The position numbers and the translations under genes were made by a program. The notes below the pieces were generated by a model. The model was not told the origin of the DNA. It made no database searches and saw only the letters and a list, made by a program, of their open reading frames with translations. Below, in pieces: positions 22,586 to 35,333 of a stretch of 64,000 bases of DNA (position 1 is the first letter of the stretch; each line of letters opens with the position of its first letter). The DNA comes from Gordius sp. MW1. Its lineage: Eukaryota > Nematomorpha > Gordioida > Gordea > Gordiidae. Location of the stretch: contig OZ038529.1 of the NCBI GenBank assembly GCA_964036665.1, positions 18,484,060 to 18,548,059 on the forward strand. The letters are read 5' to 3'.

Positions 22586-25500
22586 TTAATCATTAATATG
22601 ACCATCATGGTTGTTGCGTTGTATTTTTCCTGATTTTCTTTTTCTTGGACTTTTTTTGATAGAAATGACACATTGGGAAACCTGTTGTGGTGGCGTGGCA
22701 TTGCGCTTTCGTTTAGATTTTTCAGAATTATCCATGTGAAATTTGTAAGCAGATTTTTTGAGTTTGAAAGTTTTAGGGACCGGCAATTTTGGTTCGCAGC
22801 CTATAAAAATAACGAGTGGCGGAAATACATTCAGGCATAATATAATTTAAAAAGTGAAGATTTAGATAAGGGATAATTATAAAAATTATCCCCTAATAAA
22901 AAATCTGACAAGTTAATTGCTGTTATCAAAACAATATAGAAAAGTTTATAGGGTATCCATTCAATATTCTTTTAGGAAATTTTAAATTCTACGTGCCCTC
23001 ACTTAAATTTTATACATCCCATCCTCGCGTTGGTGTATACTTAAAAATATATTAAATTAAGTTTTAAGCTTCTAAGAGGGAAATCGCTAAGGCACTATCT
23101 GAAAGTTGGTCGTTAATGTTTGAGTTATAGATAGTTATAAAAATGGCTTTTACAGGAAAATTTATATGTGAGGTGATAATTTCTCATATTTTATTGAAAT
23201 AAACTCAAAGTTATATTTTGTAATGATGTTGCTATATTTAATATCACGCAAAAAGACTTATAAAAATTATACACATCCGTGAATCTATGAATGTGATCTA
23301 AAAATGATTAACAGCTTAGAGCAAATGAACAATAAATTTAGCTGAATATTCGCGTAAAGCAATTTTAAAAGACAACAAAAAATTTAAATGAAGGTAGTTT
23401 TAATCAAAAATCACCAATATGTTATCCAGGCAAAAAAGTAAATTAGAAATTATAAGATGATTATCACTTGGAGATGTGGGCAGAGTGGGTGGTTGTTCTA
23501 TGTGTTCTGAATTCGGATTGGCTTCCGGTATTTCAAATTTATCAACAATCACATACAAAAAATCGAGATAATTTAAGTAAGGTCTTAACTGAAGTCTTCG
23601 ATGTTCGCCCTTGCCAACGCTTTTGGTCTGAAAATTAAACTTTCTGGCTATCATATGTATAACTTCCTACATGCACAACAATATAATTTATGACTATTAA
23701 CGCCAGAATTAAGAAATATAACAGTAAAACGCGCATAAAAGGGATTATAGATGTTAGGGTTTAACTAGTATTTCCAAAAACGAAATGCCAAATATTTTGA
23801 GCACGCAATGACGGGAAAAATGCATCTTATATAGCTAAAAATACTAAGGAGAGCTCACGTTGGTCAGATTAAATAAACAATAATCGGGTCTCGGTTTATA
23901 AAAACAACACAAATACTTCAATAACATCCAAACCTTTTTATTTCCCTTTCTTGTATGATTTAGAGAAATAAATTTCAAAAGTTATTCATAATGTGAATTT
24001 TACCCTTTGATTAATGTTAAATTCGTGATTGAAAATAAGGGTATCCAAATTTTTACTAAGCTTGTAACGCCACAAAAAAGTGCGTATATCTTTGGGAAAT
24101 TGCCTTTCTTCGTCGTATTCATTTTGCTTAAAATTTTGAGGATTAAAAATGTGGCAGCCCTGGCCAAATGTTTTGACACCTTGGCTAGATAAGATTTGAT
24201 CCAAAATCTCTAAAAAAAATAATGAGGCGATAAAATGTTTAAAAATCGATAAAGTCAATGCACTTAATGCTTAAACGAACAAGTATTATAATTGAAAAAA
24301 AATGATATTTCAAGATCATGTGGTAAGGGAATAAAATTTAAATTAAAAGCAGTTTTTGCAAACTTTTAGAATAAAAACTACAAACAAGCTGGGATATTTA
24401 CGAAAGTGAAGATCTTAATCAAGATAAAAAAATATAAAAACTATATTAACTCAAAAGTGTTATATACTATTCTCATTTTGGGTAAAAATATGTTAGAGTT
24501 CTTTAGAATAACTTAAACAATCAATAACCCTTTTGCACAAAAAAAAATTTCGAATCACAATTTGGCCAATAATCATTTTTTTCATTGGTCAGTAGCCAGC
24601 GGACGGTCAAAAAGTCATATTATCAATGGTATTAACAAGAACAAAATATTAATTTAATTAAAAAAAAAAAATTTGTCCTCTCCGAGTATTGAACCAGCAG
24701 GTCAGAAAGTTGGAAGACGGAGTCAGAACGTTGGAGGACGGACGGACGGACAACAAAAAGCGAGCCCATAAACGAGGTCATGCAATCTAATTGCAATATA
24801 GACTAAATGCTATCAAAGAACCCTATCATCCAATATTGTCGTGCTATTCTAAAAAACTATTTAAAAGGCACTATTTAGCGTAGAAGTTAAATAAAAGATA
24901 ATATCAAACCCAAATGTGTAATTAAAAAGAGGATTTTTAAGTATGATTCTTCTTCTACCTTGACTGTTTTTTGTTTTGGTTGGTATAACACCTTTTTTCT
25001 TGCCCACATCTCCCCCACTCCACCCCAATTTACTAAGCAATTGCAGACCTTTATTGTGTTCATCAATGCCTATTTCATGAATATCTCTTCGAGGTTTCTG
25101 TTACATTATATACCAATAATATGTAAAAACATAGAATTATCACTTATAACTTGATTATAAATCTGAAATTCTATTTTTTCATATATTAACAAAATATAGA
25201 AGTGATTCAAGAAATAGTTTTACAATGTTAAAAGACACATTTATAATTGCTTCAAGATAAGGTGGAAAGGAGGGGCAAATAAAGTACTTACTGAAGCCTG
25301 TTTTGTGGACACTGCTTTAACAGTTTCAAAGGTAATGTCTGATGTTGGCTCACACGTTTTTTCCTACAAATATTTGATTATTAGCACAATGGAATAATTT
25401 TGACAAAAGAGCATCATACCATAATTATGTAGGAAAAATCTTGCAAAATGTTTAGTAGCTGCAAAGCAACTTGACTTTTAGCATGCATCCTTGATGCTCC

Positions 25501-27242
25501 AATGCTCTCCCACCTAAAATTGTCACCTACAATTAGCTCGCAACTGAAATGTTAAGGAAACAATGGATTAGCAAGCATCTGATTGAACTAGCCATATATA
25601 TATATTAAGGCAAATATGTAAATTCCTATATTAATACTTTGTCACTTAAATAAGTTTAAAGGGTGAAAAAGTTTTCAGGTTTTTATTTGTAAATAGTTAT
25701 GTGTACGTTTTAACCTGCAATTAACTAAAAAAATTAAAATTTAAGCATTCTAACATGCTAAGTTTTGAACAAATATTGTGAAAACAAATTATAAGATTCT
25801 TGACTTTATTCTAATTTGGGGTGATCTGTGAGTTAATAATAAAGATGATACATAAGGCCATTTTTAGGGGGCCAGACCGTTCCACACCCGTTTTCAATTT
25901 TAGGCTGCCCCCAAGTAAACTGATATATTACTAAACTAATTAAGAACACCTTCATGGCCCATGGCCCAAGTTAACCTGGGACCTGAGTGTAGCCAATTTT
26001 TTAAACAAATATCCAAGTACATAGCTAGAATCAATCATGAAACCTTGAAATTTTTCTACCTTAAGTATATTACTATGGAGATTGTTAAATAAATTCAATA
26101 CAGTTTCAATATGTGGATCTATGCTGGCTCATTAATTGATATTATTATAGCATAGTAAAGTTTTTTCTCAAATAACTTGTTAATTTTGTTCTAATAAAAT
26201 GAAATTGCCAATACAATTAACAGTATATGAATAAAAATTTACTGATAAAAAATCATGTAATATCAAAGCAATATAAATAAATTTAAATACATCACATTTG
26301 ATCATAGATTAAAATTACTGTATTTGGCTATAAGGCAATTTTTTGAAAGTAAATGTGTGTTTAATTTTATTTAAAGCAAATGTTGCTTCAATTATTGGGT
26401 GTGTAGAAGTGGTACTACTATATCTAACAATAGAAAACCTGGGGTTAACTGATTTTCTAAAAAGTATTTTAAAGAATGAAGATTTAATTTTACATGTAAT
26501 TTGAGAAGGAGGATTGAGAAATTATATGATTCGGCCTAAACAGTTTAACGTGGTTATTTTCATAAAACATTACAAAATGTTCATTAGATATATGACCATT
26601 CAGCCAATCAATTCCTTTCTCATATGTAATACATGTATCATTAGTGAGTTCATTCAAATGAGGAATTTTAATAGGGTTATTTATGACTTGATTTTCTTTA
26701 TTATCTATATATAAAAAATTGTCATAAAATTGTATTAATCAAAACAAATTTATGTCCATACATAGTTTATTAAATATACATAAAATGGCTACCAAAATTG
26801 ATTATAAAAGTCATTTACAATAAATTTAAACATTCCATCAATTCTAATAAATTATGGCTATACAGATGTATCAACATAAAGATTAACGTAAGATGCATTG
26901 ATGATTGTTATTATTTCAATTTAATACGCTTTGATTTTTGCTCTAGTTAATGTCATTATTAAGGGACAAAAATGTTACTTTGAATATTATTCAATAAATA
27001 ATTTTCTGTTAGGTCTTTGACTTCTTGCGTAACCAATGGTGGATAACTAATTTAAATGAAAAAAAAAATCTAAAAAGTTACCTGCATTTTAGGAATTCAA
27101 TATTTGCATAAATTTTGGATAGGCAAATTAACCTATTCACATTATCAAATTTGCTTAATAAGGTCTCTAAGAATTGTTTTCTGTATTCCCATTCAGTGTC
27201 CGACTCATTTGACTCCCTATATTTAGAGCAGTCATGATCCAT
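22586..27242 (-). CDS. NKRF: NKRF-like protein: XTBD, dsRBD and R3H domains, 9 exons
   Basis: Exons on the - strand: 27242-27082, 27046-26979, 26704-26494, 26456-26319, 25543-25420, 25363-25292, 24207-24004, 23666-23468 and 22800-22586. All borders are GT/AG, every phase fits, and the total is 1392 nt (463 residues). Residues about 15-70 are an XTBD (XRN2-binding) domain: SDTEWEYRKQFLE, then NRLICLSKIYANIEFLKCSY. Residues about 150-225 form a double-stranded-RNA-binding domain ending SRMHAKSQVALQLLNIL. Residues about 311-360 are an R3H nucleic-acid-binding domain, REVIHMIARKFNFQTKSVGK followed by GEHRRLQL. The tail (about 395-463) is Lys/Arg-rich, nuclear-signal-like. NKRF tethers the nuclear exonuclease XRN2 and acts in RNA processing; that role here is inferred from domains. 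I see no clear G-patch, which vertebrate NKRF has. CARF also has XTBD and dsRBD but no R3H. The exon 7 acceptor must be the second AG of AGAG to keep frame. Confidence 0.82.
24545..24800 (-). repeat. GTCCGTCC-family repeat in an intron
   Basis: On the - strand this carries TTGTTGTCCGTCCGTCCGTCC, then a GAGAGGAC-type block, then CATTGATAATATGACTTTTTGACCGTCC and GGCTACTGACCAATGAAAAAAATGA. It is an inverted, shortened copy of 45440-46330. It lies in intron 6 of the NKRF-like gene. Confidence 0.8.
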
Positions 27243-27336
27243 TTTCGCCAATTCGTTGTTGAGGAGTGTTTATTTTTGCTCCGCGCCGATGTTAAACAAT
27301 CTAAAATTTGGGCTATATTAACGTATGTGTTTTTGC

Positions 27337-27658
27337 GGCCAATGTTACACGATCCAAATTCTTGTACTGTATAATATAAGCGATCTGACAATCCATTTTC
27401 TTATTCGATCCAAAAAAAGTAATTATGTATCTTGAACCAATGACTTAACCCTAACCCTAACCCTACAAAACCTGCCCTTGCGAGACCGAAATCACAATAT
27501 GAAAACGTGAGTAAGAAATTTTGTTTATTTCTTACGATTTGTGTTTTTCCGAATGCGAAAAACACAAATCGGCGCTTCGTTATTTTTTGGATCGAATAAG
27601 AAAATGGAATGTTAGATCGCTTATACAGTACAAGAATTTGGATCGTGTAACATTGGTC
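27337..27658. mobile_element. Mutator-type MITE, promoter copy 2
   Basis: Same element as 55-366, inverted in the window: ends CCAATGTTACACGATCC and its complement. Flanking 9-mers TGTTTTTGC (27328-27336) and TATTTTTGC (27659-27667) differ at one base. It contains AACCCTAACCCTAACCC (27447-27465 area). It begins 94 bp upstream of the NKRF-like start codon, with the telomere-like block on the gene side, as at IFT57. Confidence 0.85.
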
Positions 27659-27667
27659 TATTTTTGC

Positions 27668-28223
27668 CCCGAAGACGCCCAAGAGCTTAATAAGTGACTA
27701 AGGTTAAGCCCCTTCTTACGCCAAATAGCGCATAAGACCACGTTATTGCTAACGTGTGTATTATTCCTGTAACAAATGTATTTATTATGCAATGTAAATA
27801 TGTATGTGTTATATATGTGTTATATATATGATGTTGTATATGTGTTGTTGTATATTGGTATATCATTGTATACAGATTATATGATTGAATATTGTAAGCC
27901 AAAATCCGAGTTGGCAAAAAGGAACATATGTTTTTATCTACTTAATTAATTTATATTTCTTTTGTTCATATATAGTTGTCCCTCCCCCGGCCCTAGTGAT
28001 AAATAAAATGATATTATTTCTATTTCTATTATTAGTTTATTATTAGTACGGTCATCCGGATAGTATGTTAATAAGTTAATGTACCTTAAGTGTGCTTTAA
28101 GGTTAATCATTACACATTAGATTATGGGTAGGGATAAGGCCGTATTAGTGGAGGCGAGAAGTATGGGTTTCCGAGAAATTTTCTTATGATTTTCTATCAT
28201 GCATAGTAGCTTGTGACGAGGTC
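27668..28223. other. Gene-free stretch with TG/TA-rich tract
   Basis: Contains a TATATGTGTTATATATATG-type tract (27795-27870) and no supported gene. Confidence 0.45.
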
Positions 28224-28391
28224 CATGAGTAGCCAGGGAGTGGCAGGGTGAGGCGGCTGCCCCCCCCCCTAAATGGCAAAAAAAAAATTAATGCAAAAAC
28301 CCTTAAAAATTAAAAATATTACGTTTTGCCCCCCTAATTGACTTTTAAACGTTTTGCCCCCCTCCTAATCCAAAACCTGGCTATGCCCATG
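28224..28391. mobile_element. Short hAT MITE, CATGGGCATAGCC family, copy 3
   Basis: Ends CATGAGTAGCCAGG and CCTGGCTATGCCCATG with a perfect 8-bp duplication ACGAGGTC (28216-28223, 28392-28399). C-runs and GTTTTGCCCCCC occur inside. Same family as 8544-8692. Confidence 0.92.
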
Positions 28392-28529
28392 ACGAGGTCC
28401 AATCTTTACTGAGGGTTTGCATGTCGCGGAATACCTTGTACAGCCAATTATTATTGCACGTGCGACCCCTGAATAGGGGAGGACGTCAAAACAGGGAAGA
28501 CAGACAATAATTAGTTCCTTTTCTTCTTT

Positions 28530-29655
28530 CCTGATGGGTTGGAAATGTCTTATCCCTTGATACGCGTATAATTCCCCCTCCCCCCCCCCCCCTTCGATTA
28601 ATTGCAAAAGTTCATTGATTGTGAGATTTCTTAACATTGTCGGGTCTTTTGATCTTAAAACATCTGCCTATCAGAGGCATACTCACTGAGTAACCCCTGT
28701 TATTTTAGGTACTTTTCCTTTCCATTTAATTTCAGTACGTGTGTTACTTTACCCCCCCCCCCCCCCCCCGCTTATACGTATTTGTTATTTCTTCCCCTAT
28801 TGATCAACATCAATACACATCATTGATTTTTAGACACAACATATTGTATCGAGAGTTGTGGTATTTTATTCATTCATTTTTAAATCCTCGGGTATAAAAT
28901 AAATTAGGTAAGATTCCATGTAGTAAAAAAGAGTTTAATAATTTTACCCCTCTTCCTAAATGGGAAGAGGGTGTCCCCTTATTATGCAGCTCGTTCAATA
29001 TCTCCCCTTATTCATATTCCTCATATCTTAAATCCCATCCTGCACAAATATAAAGATTTCATGATTATGTTTTAAAAATAGAATAAAATTTCACATTCTT
29101 AAAGAATATGAATTAAGATAATAAAAGTTTGAAGGAAGATAAACCATCAGGGATTTATTGTAATAATTGAGGGAAGATATTGGGAGATATCGGGGCGTTC
29201 ATAAGGCATTTAAACTAAGATGAATTTACAGCTTTACAGGATGCGAGGACAGTGGACAAAACTATACTCCGCCGCCTGCACTTATTAATTAACCAATTTC
29301 GTATTATAATTAATTTATTTTCGAGAATTAAATAATGAATGAATAAAATCACACAACTCTCGATACAATATGTTGTGTATAAAAATCAATGATGCGTATT
29401 GATGTTGATCAATAGGGGAAGAAATATCAAATACGTATAAGAGCGTGGGGGGGGGGGGTAAAGTAACACACGTACTGAAATTAAATGGAAAGAAAAGTAC
29501 CTAAAGGAACAGGGGTTACTCAGTGAGTATGCCTCTGATAAGCAGATGTTATAAGATCAAAAGACCCGACAATGTTAAAAATCTCACAATCAATGAACTT
29601 TTGCAATTAATCGAACATGGGGGGGGGAATTATACACGTATCATGCGATACGACA
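28530..29655. repeat. Large inverted repeat made of two LINE 3' ends, tail to tail
   Basis: Arms of about 330 bp (about 28540-28886 and 29335-29650) pair over their whole length, including a poly-C/poly-G run and GATCAACATCAATAC/GTATTGATGTTGATC. The right arm is continuous with the 3' end of the - strand LINE (29640-31700), so the left arm is probably the 3' end of a second copy in opposite orientation. The middle (28890-29335) is AT-rich without a gene. Confidence 0.75.
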
Positions 29656-31700
29656 GGAAAGCCCCATCTGGTTGAAATAATATTCTTTATAGGAGGAATT
29701 TTGCACCGAATCCACAAGTTGTTGGATATTATGTTAGGGTAGAAAATTCTACAAACTATCCGCAGCATTTTATTCACGTTGACTTGAAGCTTTCTTAGGG
29801 TAGGTGCTTTTAAAGACCAGGATTGACAACTGTATAATAGAATTGGTAGGATCATTATTTGAAAATCCTGAGCCGTGTAGGGAGCGTCAAGTGGCGATCT
29901 CCATATGGCTGAACAAGAGTGAAATTTATTTACTCCGGCATAGATGTCTGTTGTGAGGTCTACACCTAGGTATCGGACTTTGTGGGACACATTAATAGGG
30001 TTGTTAGTATCTTGTCCTCTGAGGAAACGTTTAGTGTTATCATTGCACATTTGTCGGCGTTTATATATAGTCCAGCTTGTTTTGCCTGATCGGAGAATCT
30101 GTCCACCATAGATTGGGCCTTCTTTGTAGAGGTGGCCACCAGACATATGTCGTCAGCAAAGATGAGCGAGGATAGCATAGGCCCGTTTAACGTAATGCCA
30201 TCGGAGGCAAATATTGACCTTTTCATTATCAGGTCCATCACTATAATAAAAAGAAGGGGAGACAATGAGCAGCCATGTCTGACTCCCGTCGTCACGAGAA
30301 TTGGGCCTGATAAATGATGAAGGTGAGAGACAACTACCTTCATGTCTTCGTATATAAGAAAAATTATTCTGATTATCTTCTTTGGTTATAGGTGCTGAAC
30401 AGAGTCGAAAGCTTTGGCTAAATCTAAGAATACAAAAACAAGGGGGGTTTTGCTAGTACTGGAAATATCTATTATGTTTTTTAGTGTGATAACATGTTCC
30501 GTGGTTGTGCGGCACCTCTTGAACCCCGCTTGATTGTGTCTAAGGATATCATCTATCTGATTGTAGAGCTTATTGTATAATACTTTGATAAAGAGCTTTA
30601 ACTCAAGGTTTATAATTGTCACTCCCCGATAGTTGTTTGTATCAGAAGGGTCTCCTTTCTTAAATAGTTAAGGCGGCTTAACGACCAGGAGTTTGGCAAT
30701 TCCTCATTTTCCCAGACTTTGTAAAAAAGGTGGTATAGAAGTTTTCCGGATAGGTGAGAGTCCGCTTTAATTGCTTCAGCAGTCATCCCTAACGGATCTG
30801 CTGCTTTGTGTGATTTAAGAGCTTTGATCGTGTTAACAATCTTGGAAATAAATGGTGGAAGTGTATCAATCGGGGGCCGAGGTCCTATAAAGTTCTTGAT
30901 AAATTCTTTATAGATGTCCAATACAGGGACGGGCGAATGGGGGGATAGGATAGAACGGAAGTGGGCTTCTCAAGCTTTTGTCTGGTTTATATAATCGTTA
31001 GAGCTGTTGTCTGATTTTATGTTATAATGGGTGCGCTTAGTTAATGTATTGTATTTAAGGCTATCAATAATTGTAAACAGGCGATGGCTATTGTTCGAAC
31101 GTGCAGCTGATTCTGCCTCACTTCCTTTAGAATTGATGAATGTTATCTTGTCTAGTCGTATACTTGATTTGATACGCTTGCTAAAGGCGGACAACATGAG
31201 TGTTTGAACGGAAGATCCTTTTTGCGATGAAATATATTTGTCCTTGTCTTCAACAGATCCAGTGTCTTCTGGGAAAACCATGTTTTCATCTTGATGCGGT
31301 TTTTTTTGTTTGGGTGGGTTCGCAAATATCCTTGATAACTCAATGCTGTGTTCGTTGACTGTGAGCTTTGAGAAAACAGTGTCTTTAACTTTAGGAGAAG
31401 ATTATCTTTAAACTCAAGATTGCCTGTTATGCCTTGTGGTCTTACTATTGGGTTTATGTTTATATAGGGTACATGGGGCGGATTTTATTACTAGTTCTGC
31501 GGTCACACGGTGATCTGCATTCTCTGTAACGGGATCTTGAATTACTCGGAAGTTTTTGACAATCTTAAAATGGCGTGTCCTACAGAGTATGTGGTCAATT
31601 TGACTTGGTCGAGAGATATTTGTACCACGGAAGGTAGCCAGCTGGTCATTGGGAAGTTGCGAAAAGGTGGAAGCAATTGGCCATCGCTATATTAGCGATG
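29640..31700 (-). pseudogene. Non-LTR retrotransposon (APE-type LINE), EN end plus RT
   Basis: Read on the - strand: endonuclease end with QIDHILCRTRHFKIVKNF and ADHRVTAELVIKS (31680-31490), a linker, then RT: LKSHKAADPLGMTAEAIKA, HNQAGFKRCRTTTEHV (near 30530), FLDLAKAFDSV, TGVRHGCSLSPLLFIIVMDL, catalytic LIFADDICLVA (near 30170), and the RT tail VRYLGVDLTTDI and LPILLYSCQSWSLK. Motif order is that of APE-type LINEs. Clade not assigned. Several frameshifts, so inactive. Confidence 0.8.
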
Positions 31701-33070
31701 TTAAATTGCAATTCCTTGTTCAGTCAACAAATTACAAAGTGTTATTGTTTTTACAATCGGAAAAGGTGGTGATTCGTAATTGACAAACATTTTAGGTACA
31801 ATTTTCAAGGTGCAATAATCATTTACAATTCATAATTTTCAAAAACGATATATATGATTTTCACTTTAAAATTGCAAGGTTAATATCTCCATGGTAAATT
31901 TGTGATTTTATATACATTTTTGTAAAGCTGAGATCTGAAAAAACACATTTGAATCGTGGGATGAACTAGTGAAAGCCAAGGGAAATGCGAGAAATCCGTA
32001 TTAATGAATTATTTTATATCCATAGTTTAATATGTTTATATCAGCATACATAATAAACGTCAAAATATATGATTTAGAGACTTTATTAAATTTAGATATT
32101 CTAGAGTAACGTTTAGCTGAATTAAACAAGAAAAAAGTCTGAAAAGCTATTCCGAAGGAATCAGAATCATAGATATGGAATTAAAAAATTGAGACCAAAT
32201 ACTTTCAATTCTATAAAACTTATAATAAAAAAGAATGAACAATCATTCATTCCACTCAAAATTATTTTTAAAGTTTGCTACTATATTAAAAAAAATATAC
32301 ATTTAATTTTGAATAAGGGATTCAATATCTACTATTAACTTATAAATATTGCAATTAACAAAAATAAGTCCAAACTCTATTTAATCTCAATAAAAAACAA
32401 AGCAAACATTTAAACCTTTCAAAGTTTATTTTTAAAAATTTTATGCATTTAATTCAGAATAGCATCACAAATTTAATAGATTTAATTAATTACTTTAATA
32501 ATGCAATTAATAATTATAATGTAAGCTTATATCCAATTCTTTTAAAATTTCATAAACACAATAAAAGAATTTTCGTTTAGCCTAATGTAATTTAAAACTC
32601 ATAAATTAAAAAATATTAAAGGAACTCTTTCTCAAACAAACAATTTATTACAAACCAAAACATAAATTTGTCGGTAAATATACAGGATTCTTTTTTAAAT
32701 GTAAATAACTACCTTGAAATCTCTGATAAAACTCCCATATTTTCTATCAATGAATCAAATTTTAAACTAAATTTTATAGATTGAAGGACCACCCCAGCTC
32801 ATAACCAGAATAGATTTACTAACATATTTTAGTGTTTTAATAGGATTTTTATACGCATTTTTTTATTGGGAATATATATATATAAATATAGTTACTAACA
32901 TTCTTTTTTATTGTTGTGTGTGGCAGATTTTTTGTTCTAAGTATTAAAGATGAAGGGAGAGTTTTATTAATTATAGCGAGTAAAATCAATAGGGGTATGT
33001 AGTACATTGGCCGCTACCTAGGTAATAAAGCAATGAAAGATACGCGATATTACAACTAATGTATAAAGGG
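31701..33070. other. Gene-free, very AT-rich stretch
   Basis: Low-complexity A/T-rich DNA; no repeat family or coding signal recognised. Confidence 0.5.
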
Positions 33071-33290
33071 AGAGGGGGGGAATCGGATAAGTATATATGC
33101 GATACGGGGTATTAGTATTTCTGTGTATATGGAGAGAGGGGGGGAATCTGTATATGCGCCAACAATTTCTGTTTAGAGGGAGAGAGGGGAATCCTTAAAT
33201 ACGACCATAGGGAGAGGGGGGAAATTCGTATAAACTACTTCTGCTTAGAGGGAGAGGTGGGGAATCCGTATATACGACACCTATCAAGCA
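33070..33290. repeat. Degenerate GGGAGAGGGGGGAAT minisatellite
   Basis: Four to five diverged units, each GGGAGAGgGGGGAAT followed by CCGTATATACGA-like sequence, spaced about 40-60 bp. Confidence 0.7.
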
Positions 33291-33544
33291 TAACATTAGA
33301 TCAAGAAACAATTAACCTCCTTAACCTAGGGCCCAAATTCAGTTTTAGAAAAACAAAATTTCCCTCTAATGCAAATGATAAACAACGTCGAGAAATTATG
33401 AGAAACAATTAAACGAGAAAGTCTGAAAATAATAAAAACTTGAACAATTGAATACCCAGATAGGGTACAAACTTAATAATATTAAAATTCACAAACGTCG
33501 TATAAGGATGATATATTTACAAATTTAATAAAAAAGTTAAAATG

Positions 33545-35190
33545 AATAAGGAAAACTAGGGCATATAAAGGAGGACAAATTATTCTAATAGACATGAAGG
33601 ATTACATGGTTATGGTTAAAACGTATGTACTTAATGATAAAAAGTATTTTAACAAATTAGATAAGGACCCAACCCAGGCACGAGAAAGGGCACTTAATAA
33701 AATTTTAATCGATCTATTTCTTAAGAATCTTTCATTAAAGGAGGATTACAATTACTTAAGATCCTCAAACTCTATAACACCTTAACTATAGGGTTTACCA
33801 AAAATACACAAGCCTATCATCCCTCATCGTCCACTCATGTCAACATATAACGCCTACAATTACAATCTTTATATTTAATCAAATTTTTATCACCTCTTTC
33901 CAAAAAACAAATATTCAATCATAAACTCACTACATTTTATAACACGTCTCAAAGCACATGAATCTTCGACAAACATTCAAATGATCAGCTTTGACGTATA
34001 AAATTTATTGACTCAGATTCCCATAATAGAACCAATTAATATTTGCATAAATAAACTAAAAGAAAATGGCACCTTACCATTTTCAGAAAGTGTTTGGAGT
34101 TATTATTATTTTATACACAGAAAAATAATTTTATATGAATTATGACCAAATGGACGGTTGCGCTATGGGGATGACTAATGCTCCTGTACTCGCAAACCTA
34201 TATTTATGGCATCTAGAAAATGAATTATTAAAACTTCCCTCCTTGCCATCTTTTTGGTTTAGATATTTTGAAGACATTTTACCACTTTGAACCCAAAACC
34301 TAAATAATAATTTAGATCATTATAAACATATAAAATTCCTTTCATTTTAACATTCAATTTACATATGAACTTGAAACAAATCATTGTTTACCATTTTTGA
34401 ACGTTCTATTTACTAAAGATCGAAATATTTTTCATACTCAGGTTTATCATAAATCTACGGAATACCGTTTCAATTATGTCCATTCAATAGTTTTGCCCCT
34501 TTCACTTTTAAAGTCAATACCTTAAGTTGGCTTATAAATAGAGCAATTCATTTTTACTCATTACATTCGACATATATTAATGAAATGGTTTATTAATACG
34601 AAACATTCTGTTTCCTAGGATATCCTAATCATCTAAATAAGAATATTATAAAAAATGTTTTTTGTCTAAAAATAATCAAAAAAAAGTTTGATAACATTTT
34701 TATACATTTTCTATATCAGACATCCCAACCATTTGCATTTATCAAAAGCATTAGAAAAATTAAAAAAAAATAATATTAATAACATGACGATTGTGTAAAA
34801 ACCAACCAATCACTCCTAAACATCCTACATAATAACTATGAGTCCCATTCACAAACAACGTAATCTATAAATTAACATGTAGTGATTGCAATTAGTTTTA
34901 CATCGGGGAAACCAAAAGAGACTTAAAAGTCGTTTAAAGAGCACTTGCAGCCTTTTATCGCCCCAACGCTGTACCAACAGCATCTAACCATATTTTAAAA
35001 AAAAATCATACCTCCAAAACACTCAAATTACTTATTACAAAATCATATTTTGAAAGGAAGGCTTTGGGGTCCTTCTTTATTAGAAGACTTAACCCTACTT
35101 TAAATGAAGATATGGGAAGGATATTTTGGAAATATCAAGAATATAAGAACCAAAGGAGGTCCAATAGCCTACAAAACAGATATTTCTAAT
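33545..35190 (+). pseudogene. Penelope-like element with RT and GIY-YIG remnants
   Basis: Starts with KGGQIILIDMKDYMVMV and NDKKYFNKLDKDPTQARERA, then GLPKIHKPIIPHRPLMS in shifted frame (about 33790-33840), then QMDGCAMGMTNAPVLANLY (34147-34205) and FWFRYFEDILP (where the family has YVDD). The 3' part has YIGETKRDLK (34895-34925) and ERKALGSFFIRRLNPTLNED, a GIY-YIG endonuclease pattern. This RT plus GIY-YIG order defines Penelope-like elements. Many stops. Confidence 0.8.
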
Positions 35191-35196
35191 CCTAAT

Positions 35197-35262
35197 GATA
35201 TGCTCTGTTGTGGTGCGACACCTCCTAAGCATATCCTGATTGTGTCTAAGGTTGACGAATCA
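35197..35262 (-). pseudogene. Scrap of LINE reverse transcriptase
   Basis: About 65 bp match the RT segment at 30488-30545 (reads RRCRTTTEH on the - strand), so a small duplicate of the 29.6-31.7 kb LINE family lies after the Penelope relic. Confidence 0.6.
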
Positions 35263-35333
35263 GCATAAGTTTTATTAAAATCTCCTACCAATATACGTGC
35301 AGTTCTTCTTGCTTTTAATTTATATTAAAGACT

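Noticed and set aside
27167-27391. 74-codon - strand ORF starting MSDRLYY
   Set aside because: Overlaps the MITE and exon 1 of the NKRF-like gene in the wrong frame; the XTBD frame begins at 27242.
27447-27465. AACCCTAACCCTAACCC as a telomere end
   Set aside because: Only about three units and inside a MITE with its own target duplication, so not a chromosome end.
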